Positions 18,081-26,154 of a DNA stretch of 64,000 nt are shown one piece after another. Both the position numbers and the translations under genes were made by a program. The stretch comes from JAUWQU01 sp964564285. GTDB taxonomy: Bacteria; Planctomycetota; Phycisphaerae; SM23-33. The stretch spans positions 1-64,000 of the forward strand of contig CAZMBZ010000001.1 of the NCBI GenBank assembly GCA_964564285.1, written 5' to 3'. Under the pieces are notes generated by a model. That model was not told the origin of the DNA. It worked only from the letters and a program-made list of their open reading frames with translations, and made no database searches. Numbering within the stretch: position 1 is the stretch's first letter; each line of letters opens with the position of its first letter.

Positions 18081-19148
18081 ATGTCCAGACAGAAGGAAAA
18101 AGTGATCGTCGCGATGAGCGGCGGGGTGGATTCGTCCGTCGCTGCCAGTTTGTTGCTGGAGGCGGGCTACGAGGTCACCGGTGTGTTCATGTGTCTTGGC
18201 CGGGCCGGGGCCGGCGAGGCAGGCTCCCAGGGCTGTTGCTCGCCTGACGACGCGGCCGACGCGCGCCGCGTGGCTGATACGCTCGGGATCGACCTGTTCG
18301 TGCTCAATTGTGCCGAGGCGTTCGAGCCGATTATCGAGAACTTCGTTGCGGAGTATGCTCGCGGACGGACGCCGAATCCGTGCATCCACTGCAATCGGCG
18401 GATCAAGTTTGGCAGGCTCATGGACCGGGCGGACTCGCTCGGCATTCGCTACATTGCTACAGGCCATCACGCGCGGATTGTGCGGGCCGCCGGCGGCGAG
18501 GCCATCGCTCGCGGGCTTGCCTGGGGCAAGGACCAGTCCTACGCCTTGTTTGAGATTCCTCGCCGGCGACTTGAGCGGATACTGCTGCCGATCGGCGAGA
18601 TCGACGACAAGGATACGGTCCGCGCGCGAGCGCTGGCTTTGGGGCTCAACGTACACGATAAGCCCGACAGCCAGGAGATATGTTTCGTGCCGGATGATGA
18701 TTACGCGTCGCTGCTTCAGCGGCGTTGCCCGGAGGCGCTTCGGCCTGGCGAGATTGTGGACTCAGACGGACGAGTTCTCGGCATGCATGAAGGCTACGCA
18801 CGCTACACTATCGGGCAGCGGCGCGGGCTTGGCGTCGCGGCCGGGGTGCCGATGTACGTCACGGACATCGATCCCGCCACGGCCCGCGTGACCATCGGCC
18901 CGCGCGAGCAGACGTTGGGCACTTCCCTCACCGCCAGCGGGTCCAATTGGCACGCCGAAGTGCCGAGCGAGTTCGACGCGATCGTGCAAATCCGCTACAA
19001 CCATCGTGGCGCGGGCGGGCGGGTTACGCTTAGCGGAGCCGAGAGCTTCGCCGTTGAACTGGCCGAGCCGGTGCATGCAATAACGCCCGGCCAGGCGGTC
19101 GTGATTTACGACGACCAGCGACTGCTTGGCGGCGGGTGGATTGATTGA
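18081..19148 (+). CDS. mnmA: tRNA-specific 2-thiouridylase MnmA
   Basis: MnmA puts sulfur on U34 of tRNA-Lys, -Glu and -Gln using ATP and a persulfide relay. The 355-residue product has the PP-loop SGGVDSS at 13-19, the first catalytic cysteine in NPCIHC (Cys101) and the second in SQEICFVPD (Cys201). GYARYTIGQRRGLGVA marks the central domain, and a C-terminal beta-barrel follows. Length and cysteine spacing match characterised enzymes (Cys102/Cys199 in E. coli numbering). The reading frame is open far upstream into the preceding intergenic region, but family homology begins at the ATG at 18081. The GT9 gene follows within nine bases. Confidence 0.96.
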   Translation: MSRQKEKVIVAMSGGVDSSVAASLLLEAGYEVTGVFMCLGRAGAGEAGSQGCCSPDDAADARRVADTLGIDLFVLNCAEAFEPIIENFVAEYARGRTPNPCIHCNRRIKFGRLMDRADSLGIRYIATGHHARIVRAAGGEAIARGLAWGKDQSYALFEIPRRRLERILLPIGEIDDKDTVRARALALGLNVHDKPDSQEICFVPDDDYASLLQRRCPEALRPGEIVDSDGRVLGMHEGYARYTIGQRRGLGVAAGVPMYVTDIDPATARVTIGPREQTLGTSLTASGSNWHAEVPSEFDAIVQIRYNHRGAGGRVTLSGAESFAVELAEPVHAITPGQAVVIYDDQRLLGGGWID

Positions 19149-19157
19149 TTGTGGCCA

Positions 19158-20099
19158 ATGACCCAAAGGCGAACATCCATCCTGGCTATTCACCCCGGCG
19201 CACTTGGCGACGTGATACTCTTCGGTCATCTGCTGGCTGGCTTGGGCGAGCGGGTTCCGACCGTCACACTTGTCGCCGGCGGCGAGAAAGCCCGGTTGCT
19301 TGCGGGGGCGGGCGTGGTTGATGTGGCGATGGATTTCGACTCGCTGCCGATACACGAACTGTTTACGGATGTGCCGCCCGATAGCTGCCGGCTTGCGTCG
19401 ATGCTGGGCAAACATGATCGGGTCGTGGAATGTTTTGTCGAGGCTGACTCGGCTGCGGCGAATCGGCTGGTGCGGATGTGCGGGGCTGGGGAGATTGCAG
19501 CGCTGCCGATTCGTCCGCCGACGGATTTCGACGGGCACCTGACGGACCTCTGGCGGCGGCAGCTTGGACTGGCCGGGGGCGTTTCGCACGCGACTTGGAC
19601 CGTGCCGTTGTCGTGGCGGGCTGATGCGGCCGGGGCGATGAAGGGACTGGACCCAGGTAGCGGCGGGGCGTACGTCGTCATCCATCCTGGCGCCGGCGCG
19701 CCGGACAAATGCTGGGCGCTGGAGCGGTTTATCGCAGTCGCGGCCGAGCTGCGAAAAGCCGGCCTGAACGTTGTGTTCGCGCTCGGTGCGGTCGAATTGG
19801 ATCGGTGGTCTGGCGAACGAATATCGCGACTGGGCGATGCCGGTGCGATTCTGGCGGGTGCTCCGCTGACGCGCCTGGCGGGCGTTTTGGCGGAGGCGGC
19901 GGTGTTTGTGGGAAACGATTCCGGCGTAGCTCACCTCGCCGCTGCCATCGGGACGCCGACGGTGGCATTGTTTGGCCCGACGAGCGAGACGCACTTCTCG
20001 CCGCTGGGTCGGTGCGTTCGTTGTGTTGCGGCGGAAACGATGGATGATATTTCGGTCGCGCGGGTTCTTGATGCGGTGCGGACTTTGCAGGGGGGCTGA
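19158..20099 (+). CDS. GT9-family (heptosyltransferase-like) glycosyltransferase
   Basis: The start is the ATG at 19158, nine bases after the mnmA stop, with a TTG alternative at 19149. The 313-residue protein has the GT9 hallmarks: IHPGALGDVILFGHLLAGL at the N-terminus, VVIHPGAGAPDKCWALERF at the start of the second Rossmann domain, and FVGNDSGVAHLAAAIGTPTV with ALFGPTSETHFSPLG near the C-terminus. Members add heptose or related sugars to lipopolysaccharide cores or other cell-surface glycans from nucleotide sugars. Acceptor and donor are unknown. It is slightly short for the family but has both domains. Confidence 0.88.
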   Translation: MTQRRTSILAIHPGALGDVILFGHLLAGLGERVPTVTLVAGGEKARLLAGAGVVDVAMDFDSLPIHELFTDVPPDSCRLASMLGKHDRVVECFVEADSAAANRLVRMCGAGEIAALPIRPPTDFDGHLTDLWRRQLGLAGGVSHATWTVPLSWRADAAGAMKGLDPGSGGAYVVIHPGAGAPDKCWALERFIAVAAELRKAGLNVVFALGAVELDRWSGERISRLGDAGAILAGAPLTRLAGVLAEAAVFVGNDSGVAHLAAAIGTPTVALFGPTSETHFSPLGRCVRCVAAETMDDISVARVLDAVRTLQGG

Positions 20100-20248
20100 G
20101 GTGGATGTGATATTCGGCGCGGGCGTTCGGGGATTGACATCCCTGGGCTTCAGGTGTGGGACGTGGGGGGATGATTCGGTTATAATCCACGCTTTACCAG
20201 CACCGGTGCGGCGATCGGATTTGGACGTGGAAAAGGGAATCATACTCA

Positions 20249-23200
20249 GTGGAATCGAACTGTGCAGATCGACCCGCGGACGCCGCGGATGAAGCTCGGA
20301 CGGAAACTCCGTCGCGGGCGAGAAGGTGGCTGTTTCGGCTGATTGCCGTAACGGTCATTCCAGTGGCGTTCTTCCTGCTGCTGGAGTTGGTACTCAATCT
20401 GGTTGGGTTCGGCTATGACACGCGGTACTTCATCCCCGCCAAAACGCCGGCCACGGCGGGTGCTTCTGCCGGGGCGGTTGGGGAGTTGGAGGCCAACCAG
20501 CGGTTCGCGTGGCGGTTCTACCCGCCGACAGGTGCCAAGACACCGCTGCCGGTTCGGCTGGGCTCGACCAAGGCACAGGGCCACGTGCGGATATTCGTCT
20601 TCGGCGGATCGGCGGCGATGGGTTCGCCCGAGCCCGCCCAGAGTTTCGGACGCATCCTGGAGGTAATGCTCGCCGAGCGATACCCCCAGCGAAAGTTCGA
20701 GGTAATAGTCACAGCCATGGAGGGCATGAACTCGCACGTTTCGCGCGTGATTGCCGACGAGGCAGCCGAGCTTCAGCCGGACCTGTTCGTGGTGTACATG
20801 GGCAACAACGAGGTGGTCGGACCCTACGGAATATCGGATGTTTTCCGGGGCTACACGCCGAACTTGACGACCATTCGCGCCAGTCTTTGGCTGAAGTCCA
20901 CTCGCACCGGGCAGATGGTCGGACGCCTGATTGACAGCATGTCAGGCCGGGGCGATCAGGTGTGGAAGGGTATGGAGAATTTCGTAGGGGCCGGCGTGGC
21001 GGCTGACGACCCGCGGCTTTCGACGATGTACGACAACTTCGCGGCGAACCTTTCGGCGATTTGCCAAGCCGGCACGTGGGCTGATGCGCGGACAATTGTC
21101 TGCACCGTCGCGTCGAACCTGCGGGACTGTCCGCCGTTTCTGCTGCAGTCCAGGCCGGGGGTTAGCAAGGCTGATCTTGCCCGGTTCGATGAGCTATGCT
21201 CGGCCGGGCGAGCGAAGGCTTCCACGGGCGAGCACGAGCAGGCGATGGACCAGTTCACCCAGGCCGCGGACATCGACGCGAACTCGGCCAACCTGGAGTA
21301 CTGGATGGGCCAGTGCTGCCTGTCGGCGGGCCTTGCGGACGAGGCTCGCGAACATCTCTTAAGGGCGCGGGACCTGGACGCCCTGCGTTTTCGCGCTGAT
21401 ACGAAGATCAACGAAATCCTCCGCCGGGCGGGCAAGCAGTACGACGGCTTTGTGGACTTCGAGAAACTCCTGGCCGTGGACGCGATCACCCGCGATGGCC
21501 TGCCCGGCAGCGAAACGCTGATTGACCACGTTCATTTCTCCTTCGCGGGCAACTGTCGGCTGGCGGCGGCGGTGCTGGCCGAGGCGGAGCGATTGCTGGG
21601 TGATAAGCTTGGCCCGGCGAGCGGGGCAGGTGTGGCGACCGCGCCGGCTGGCAGCCTTGTGGGCGGCTTCGACGAGAAGCACCTCGCCCGGCGTCTCGCG
21701 ATAACAGGTTGGGATCGATATCGAATTGCCGAGGTCCTGGCGGCGCAGATGGCGCTGGCGCCGTTTACGAATCAATTCGACAGCGACAGTCGCCTCGCCG
21801 CTCAGCGGGCCGAGGTGGAGCGGCTGCGAATGTTCACGCTTCCGGAAATTCGCCCGGTGATTCTCGGTCAGTACCTGAAGGCTCTTGCAGCTCGGCCTGA
21901 CGATGTGATGCTTCGGGCGAACTACGCGACGTGCCTTTACGGTTTCGACGATGCCGTCTCCGCGGCCCGGGAGTGGGGCGAACTGCTCAAACGCATGCCA
22001 GGCAACGCCCAGTACGCCAAGGAACTGGGGGTGACACTTATGGGCCAGGGAAAGCTGGACGAGGCGAGCGAGTATTTCCGTCAGGCCTTGGCTGTCTTGC
22101 CGCGGGACCTCAATGCTCAAAATAACCTCGGTGCGTCGCTGTTGCGTATGGGGCGTATCGAAGAGGCCGGCGTGTGTTTCCGCGAGGTGCTTTCAGCCAA
22201 TCCCGACCATGCAGACGCGCGGGCGAATCTCGCGATTGCCCTAGCCAGCAAGAACGACCAAGCCGGGGCGGCCAGTCAGTTCCAGACCGTACTCGCCAAG
22301 ACCCCCGGGCATGTCGGAGCACTTCGTAACTTCGCCAGGCTGCTTACCGGCCAGGGAAAGGTCGATGAGGCCATCGAACTTTACAGTAAGGCCCTTGTGA
22401 CGCGGGAGGACTTCATGCTGCACGTGGACCTGGGCCAACTTCTCGAAGTCAGGAAGCAAAGCGATAAAGCGATGGAGCACTTCGCCCGGGCCGCGGAAAT
22501 GGCTCCGAACGCGGCGGGGGCGCAGTTGGCCTTTGGCCAGGCGCTGCTACGGGCGCGGCGATACGCCGAGGCGGCGGATCGGCTCGGACGGGCGGTAGTG
22601 ATCGACGACGGTCTTGCCGTGGCACATCGCGATCTCGGTTCGGCCCTTGGGCGGTTGGGAAAAGCGAAACTCGCGATTGTGGAGTTGGCCCGGGCTGTGA
22701 ACCTCAATCCGACGGATCTGGTTGCTCGCGAGCGGCTGGCCTACGCGCTGATGGCAGGCCGGAAGCTTCCCGAGGCGATCGAGCAGTACAAGAAGGTGCT
22801 GGAACTCCAGCCCAACCTTCCCGACGCACACAACAACCTTGCCGTCGCGCTTGCCAAAACGGGGAAGCTGGATGAGGCGATTATTCACTTCTCAGCCGCG
22901 GTCCAGTTGGAGCCGACGGCGCTTCGTCATTACAATCTTGCCACGCAGTTAGTGCGTCGCGGGGGCGACCGGGAGGCGCTGATGAACTTTCGTCAGGCCT
23001 TGCAGTTGAAACCGACCTGGCCCGAGGCGATGTCGGAGTGCGCCTGGGTGCTGGCGACGGCTGACGATGAGAAACTCCGCAACGGCGGCGAGGCGGTCCG
23101 CCTTGCTCAGAAGGCGTGCGAATTGACCCAATGGAAGGCTGCGGCGATTGTCGACGCGATGGCGGCCTCGCTTGCCGAGGCAGGCCAGTTCGGCCAGGCG

Positions 23201-23335
23201 CTGCTGACGGCCCAGAGGGCCCGCCTGCTGGCAATGCAGCGAGGCGACGTCGGCCAGGCCGGGCGGATAGAAAAGCGCATCGAACTCTACAAAGCCCGCA
23301 AGCCCTGCCGGCGCGGGGCACGGGAAATCAAATAG
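20249..23335 (+). CDS. Membrane-anchored SGNH-hydrolase/TPR protein
   Basis: The 1028-residue product starts with GTG (AAAAGGGA upstream) and has a membrane anchor (LFRLIAVTVIPVAFFLLLEL) at residues about 29-52. An SGNH/GDSL-like domain follows: VFGGSAAMGSPEPAQSFG carries the candidate nucleophile Ser121, MGNNEVVGPYG (185 on) is a variant of the GxND block, and DHVHFSFAGN supplies the Asp426-xx-His429 pair. Between the second and last blocks lies a TPR pair (about 325-385). After residue 550 come ten or more TPR units to the C-terminus. Similar proteins occur in large secretion or polysaccharide-modification settings as esterase-like scaffolds; the substrate is unknown. Pyruvate kinase starts eight bases after its stop. 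A TATAAT at 20181 may be the -10 element. Confidence 0.82.
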   Translation: MESNCADRPADAADEARTETPSRARRWLFRLIAVTVIPVAFFLLLELVLNLVGFGYDTRYFIPAKTPATAGASAGAVGELEANQRFAWRFYPPTGAKTPLPVRLGSTKAQGHVRIFVFGGSAAMGSPEPAQSFGRILEVMLAERYPQRKFEVIVTAMEGMNSHVSRVIADEAAELQPDLFVVYMGNNEVVGPYGISDVFRGYTPNLTTIRASLWLKSTRTGQMVGRLIDSMSGRGDQVWKGMENFVGAGVAADDPRLSTMYDNFAANLSAICQAGTWADARTIVCTVASNLRDCPPFLLQSRPGVSKADLARFDELCSAGRAKASTGEHEQAMDQFTQAADIDANSANLEYWMGQCCLSAGLADEAREHLLRARDLDALRFRADTKINEILRRAGKQYDGFVDFEKLLAVDAITRDGLPGSETLIDHVHFSFAGNCRLAAAVLAEAERLLGDKLGPASGAGVATAPAGSLVGGFDEKHLARRLAITGWDRYRIAEVLAAQMALAPFTNQFDSDSRLAAQRAEVERLRMFTLPEIRPVILGQYLKALAARPDDVMLRANYATCLYGFDDAVSAAREWGELLKRMPGNAQYAKELGVTLMGQGKLDEASEYFRQALAVLPRDLNAQNNLGASLLRMGRIEEAGVCFREVLSANPDHADARANLAIALASKNDQAGAASQFQTVLAKTPGHVGALRNFARLLTGQGKVDEAIELYSKALVTREDFMLHVDLGQLLEVRKQSDKAMEHFARAAEMAPNAAGAQLAFGQALLRARRYAEAADRLGRAVVIDDGLAVAHRDLGSALGRLGKAKLAIVELARAVNLNPTDLVARERLAYALMAGRKLPEAIEQYKKVLELQPNLPDAHNNLAVALAKTGKLDEAIIHFSAAVQLEPTALRHYNLATQLVRRGGDREALMNFRQALQLKPTWPEAMSECAWVLATADDEKLRNGGEAVRLAQKACELTQWKAAAIVDAMAASLAEAGQFGQALLTAQRARLLAMQRGDVGQAGRIEKRIELYKARKPCRRGAREIK

Positions 23336-23343
23336 GGAAGAGC

Positions 23344-24762
23344 ATGATAATTCGTACGAAAATTGTGGCTACGGTCGGGCCGGCGTGTGGGAGCGTGGAG
23401 CGGCTGCGGGAGCTTGCCCGGGCGGGGTGCGACGTGTTCAGAATCAACTTCTCGCACGGCACCGATGAGCAACGCGAGGAGTTCCTGGCCAACATCCGCG
23501 AAGTCGAGCGGGAACTCGGCGAGCCGCTGGCGGTAATGGGGGACCTGTGCGGGCCGAAGATCCGCGTGGGGGCGATTGTCGGCGGAGGCGTTCTGCTGGG
23601 CGATGGGCAGGAACTAGTTATCCAGCGCGATATCGTCGAAGGCAACACGGAAAGAATCTCGACGACTCTGGGCGAACTCATAGACGCGGCCCGCGAAGGA
23701 CAGATCATCCTCCTGGACGACGGCAAGCTGCGATTGCAGGTCGTGCGGGCCGAGCCGCCGGAGCGGATCGTGTGCGAAGTGGTTCGCGGCGGGGTGCTCG
23801 GCAGTGGCAAGGGCGTGAACGTGCCCACCATGGACTTGGCGCTGTCGGCCCTTACGGAAAAGGACCGCCGCGACGCGGCATGGATCGCGGGACGGGAGTT
23901 CGACTATGTCGCGCTGTCGTTTGTGCGTACGGCAGGGGATGTGGTGCAGTTGCGCGAGCTGCTCGACGCGGCTGGGTCCGATGCGAGGATCGTCGCCAAG
24001 ATCGAAAAGCCCCAGGCCGTCGAGAACATCGAGGAGATTGTCCAGGTCGCCGACGCGGTAATGGTCGCGCGGGGTGACCTCGGCGTGGAGATGAACCTGC
24101 CGGCAGTGCCGGTGGCGCAAAAGCGCATCGCCAATCTTTGTCGGCGCGAGGGGACGTTGTGCATCGTCGCCACGCAGATGCTCGAATCCATGACCAACTC
24201 GCCGACGCCGACGCGGGCGGAGGTATCCGACGTTGCCAACGCCGTTCTGGACCATACCGACGCGGTGATGCTCTCGGGCGAGACGGCCGTGGGAAAATTC
24301 CCCGGGGCGTCGGTGCGGATGATGAACCAGATCGTTGAGAACGTCCAGCCTTACTACGATGAGACGTGCGGGGCGATGAGGGTCAGCTACTCGCGGGGCC
24401 AGACGGTTGCATCGCTGGCGTCGGCGGTTCGTGAGATCATGGCTGTCGAGCCGATAGCGGCGGTGGCGGTTTATACGGTCACGGGCACGACTGCGAGGCT
24501 GTTCGCCAAGAGCCGACTGAATTGCCCGATACTGGGCCTTGCGCCCAGTGCGGCGGTGGCTCGTCGAATGTGCATGTACTACGGCGTAGCGGCCCGGCAG
24601 GCTGCGGCGCCCGAGCATACTCGCGAGGTGCTTGAGCTTGCAGAGAAGTTCGCTTTGGAACTGGGCGCCGCCGGTAGCGGCGACAGGATAGTAGTCGTCA
24701 GCGGACGACCTGTTGGACAAGCTGGTAGCGCCAATACGCTTGTGGTGCATACGGTGAGGTAG
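23344..24762 (+). CDS. pyk: Pyruvate kinase
   Basis: The enzyme converts phosphoenolpyruvate and ADP to pyruvate and ATP. The 472-residue product carries RTKIVATVGPACGS and FRINFSHG at the N-terminus, VMGDLCGPKIRVG, the catalytic lysine strand IVAKIEKPQAVENI, the signature VMVARGDLGVEMNL and LSGETAVGKFP, followed by the C-terminal regulatory alpha/beta domain. The ATG at 23344 was chosen over longer upstream frames, which lie inside the SGNH-TPR gene. Length is typical for bacterial enzymes. Its coupling to the SGNH-TPR gene (eight bases) suggests cotranscription, although the two functions are unrelated. Confidence 0.96.
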   Translation: MIIRTKIVATVGPACGSVERLRELARAGCDVFRINFSHGTDEQREEFLANIREVERELGEPLAVMGDLCGPKIRVGAIVGGGVLLGDGQELVIQRDIVEGNTERISTTLGELIDAAREGQIILLDDGKLRLQVVRAEPPERIVCEVVRGGVLGSGKGVNVPTMDLALSALTEKDRRDAAWIAGREFDYVALSFVRTAGDVVQLRELLDAAGSDARIVAKIEKPQAVENIEEIVQVADAVMVARGDLGVEMNLPAVPVAQKRIANLCRREGTLCIVATQMLESMTNSPTPTRAEVSDVANAVLDHTDAVMLSGETAVGKFPGASVRMMNQIVENVQPYYDETCGAMRVSYSRGQTVASLASAVREIMAVEPIAAVAVYTVTGTTARLFAKSRLNCPILGLAPSAAVARRMCMYYGVAARQAAAPEHTREVLELAEKFALELGAAGSGDRIVVVSGRPVGQAGSANTLVVHTVR

Positions 24763-24771
24763 GGAGGGGGC

Positions 24772-24840
24772 GGGATTTGAGATTTGAGATTGGGGGCTGG
24801 GATTTGAGATTTGAGATTTTATATCTGAGATTTGCGATTA
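24772..24840. repeat. Short tandem-like GATTTGAGATT repeats
   Basis: The heptamer-like unit GATTTGA/GATTT recurs about six times here in two blocks, each beginning GGGATTTGAGATTTGAGATT. The stretch is AT-rich inside GC-rich surroundings and lies between the converging ends of pyk and the phosphodiesterase gene. No stem followed by a T-run was seen. Confidence 0.65.
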
Positions 24841-24852
24841 ATGCATCGTGCT

Positions 24853-25350
24853 TTAGAGTGGCACGATGATGTGTTCGAGGACGTCGGTTTCGGTATTCAG
24901 CAGGGCTAGCGTGTGGACTTTTGCGCGGTGGAGGGCACCGGGGTTGATCACGCGAATGCCATCGATGACTTCATCTCGAGTCTTGTGTGTATGGCCGTGG
25001 CAGACGTAAGGGAACTGTCGGTCTGCGATCAGTTCGCCGAGCAGATTGTGGTCGTGGCCGTGCGTGGCCACGAGGACCCTGTTGTCATCCAGCGGCACCT
25101 GGATGGCCTCCCATGAGAAGTTTATTCCCAGACGCTGTGCCTCGTCGGCGAGTTCTTCCACGTGCTGGTCCATGTTCCCTGCCACCATGTACACCTTCGG
25201 AGCGGCCTTGGCGAGCACTCGAAGACACTCGATGCTGCCGATGTCGCCGCAATGGACGATTGCTTGGACTTGGTGGTGGGAGAACACCTCCACGGCATGC
25301 GTAAGTTGCGTAACATCACCGTGAGTGTCCGAGACTATGCCGATTATCAT
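24853..25350 (-). CDS. YfcE/MJ0936-family metallophosphodiesterase
   Basis: The 165-residue protein has all the blocks of the small calcineurin-like phosphodiesterases: GIVSDTHGD at the start, HCGDIGS, VAGNMDQ (in place of the usual GNCD), ATHGHDHN and CHGHTHK, then INPGALHRAK. Enzymes of this family hydrolyse artificial phosphodiesters in a Mn-dependent way; the cellular substrate is generally unknown. It is the last gene of the long minus-strand run beginning at nusA and starts 21 bases after yebC ends. Confidence 0.92.
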   Translation of the reverse strand: MIIGIVSDTHGDVTQLTHAVEVFSHHQVQAIVHCGDIGSIECLRVLAKAAPKVYMVAGNMDQHVEELADEAQRLGINFSWEAIQVPLDDNRVLVATHGHDHNLLGELIADRQFPYVCHGHTHKTRDEVIDGIRVINPGALHRAKVHTLALLNTETDVLEHIIVPL

Positions 25351-25371
25351 TCGAGTAGCTTTCGTTGTGGC

Positions 25372-26124
25372 TCAGGTTTTCTGGGCTTCAGCGTATGCTT
25401 CGTCGGACATGTCAAAGTTAGCGGAGACCTTCTGAACGTCATCGTGGTCGTCGAGCGCTTCCATGAGTCTGAGCACCTGTCGAGCCTTGGTGCCCTCCAC
25501 GCTGACGGTGGTCGTGGGGACCATTGCGATTTCGGCTGAGGCGGTCTGAACTTCACGGTCCGCCAAGGCTTGCTTGACGGCAGAGTATACGTTGGGCTGG
25601 CAGGTGAGCTCGAAGATATCGCCATCGGCGGTAACGTCATCGGCACCGGCATCGAGGGCGATTTCCATGAGCGTGTCTTCGTCGGCCTGGTCGGCGGCGA
25701 TGACGAACGTGCCCTTTTTCTCGAACATCCATGCCACGCAGTTGGTGGAGCCCAACTGTCCGCCGGCGCGTTCGAAGAGCTTTCGCATCTCGGGCGCGGT
25801 GCGGTTGCGGTTGTCGGTGAGGCATTCGACGAGGAATGCCACTCCGCCAGCCCCATAGCCTTCGTAGGTGATCTCATCGTAGCTTTCACCGGCCAACTCG
25901 CCGGAGCCCTTCTGGACCGCCTTCTTGATGGTGTCCTTAGGCATGTTGGCTGCCTTGGCATCATCGATGGCGTATCGCAGGGTGAGGTTCTCGTCGGGGT
26001 TTCCGCCGCCGCTCTTGGCTGCCACGATGATTCGCCGAGCCAGTTTGCTCCAGGTGTTCCCTCGCTTGGCATCGTTAGCGGCCTTGGAACGTCGGATTGT
26101 CGCCCAATGTGAATGTCCGGACAT
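25372..26124 (-). CDS. yebC: YebC/PmpR-family DNA/ribosome-associated regulator
   Basis: The 250-residue protein has the typical start MSGHSHWATIRRSKAANDAK, the middle block YEGYGAGGVAFLVECLTDNR and the C-terminal domain with DHDDVQKVSANFDMSD. Family members act as transcriptional regulators and, more recently, have been linked to relief of ribosome stalling at proline stretches. That second role would fit the translation genes (infB, rbfA) upstream in the same run. It starts 30 bases after the TPR lipoprotein gene ends. Confidence 0.95.
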   Translation of the reverse strand: MSGHSHWATIRRSKAANDAKRGNTWSKLARRIIVAAKSGGGNPDENLTLRYAIDDAKAANMPKDTIKKAVQKGSGELAGESYDEITYEGYGAGGVAFLVECLTDNRNRTAPEMRKLFERAGGQLGSTNCVAWMFEKKGTFVIAADQADEDTLMEIALDAGADDVTADGDIFELTCQPNVYSAVKQALADREVQTASAEIAMVPTTTVSVEGTKARQVLRLMEALDDHDDVQKVSANFDMSDEAYAEAQKT

Positions 26125-26154
26125 ACTCGGAAATCTCCGTGAACAGGAAAACGC

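Noticed and set aside
20134..20186. TTGACA at 20134 with TATAAT at 20181 as a promoter
   Set aside because: The spacing is 41 bases, far from the 16-18 needed, so only the TATAAT may be meaningful.
24772..24840. CRISPR-like array
   Set aside because: The units are short and contiguous, with no spacers; they are simple tandem-like repeats.
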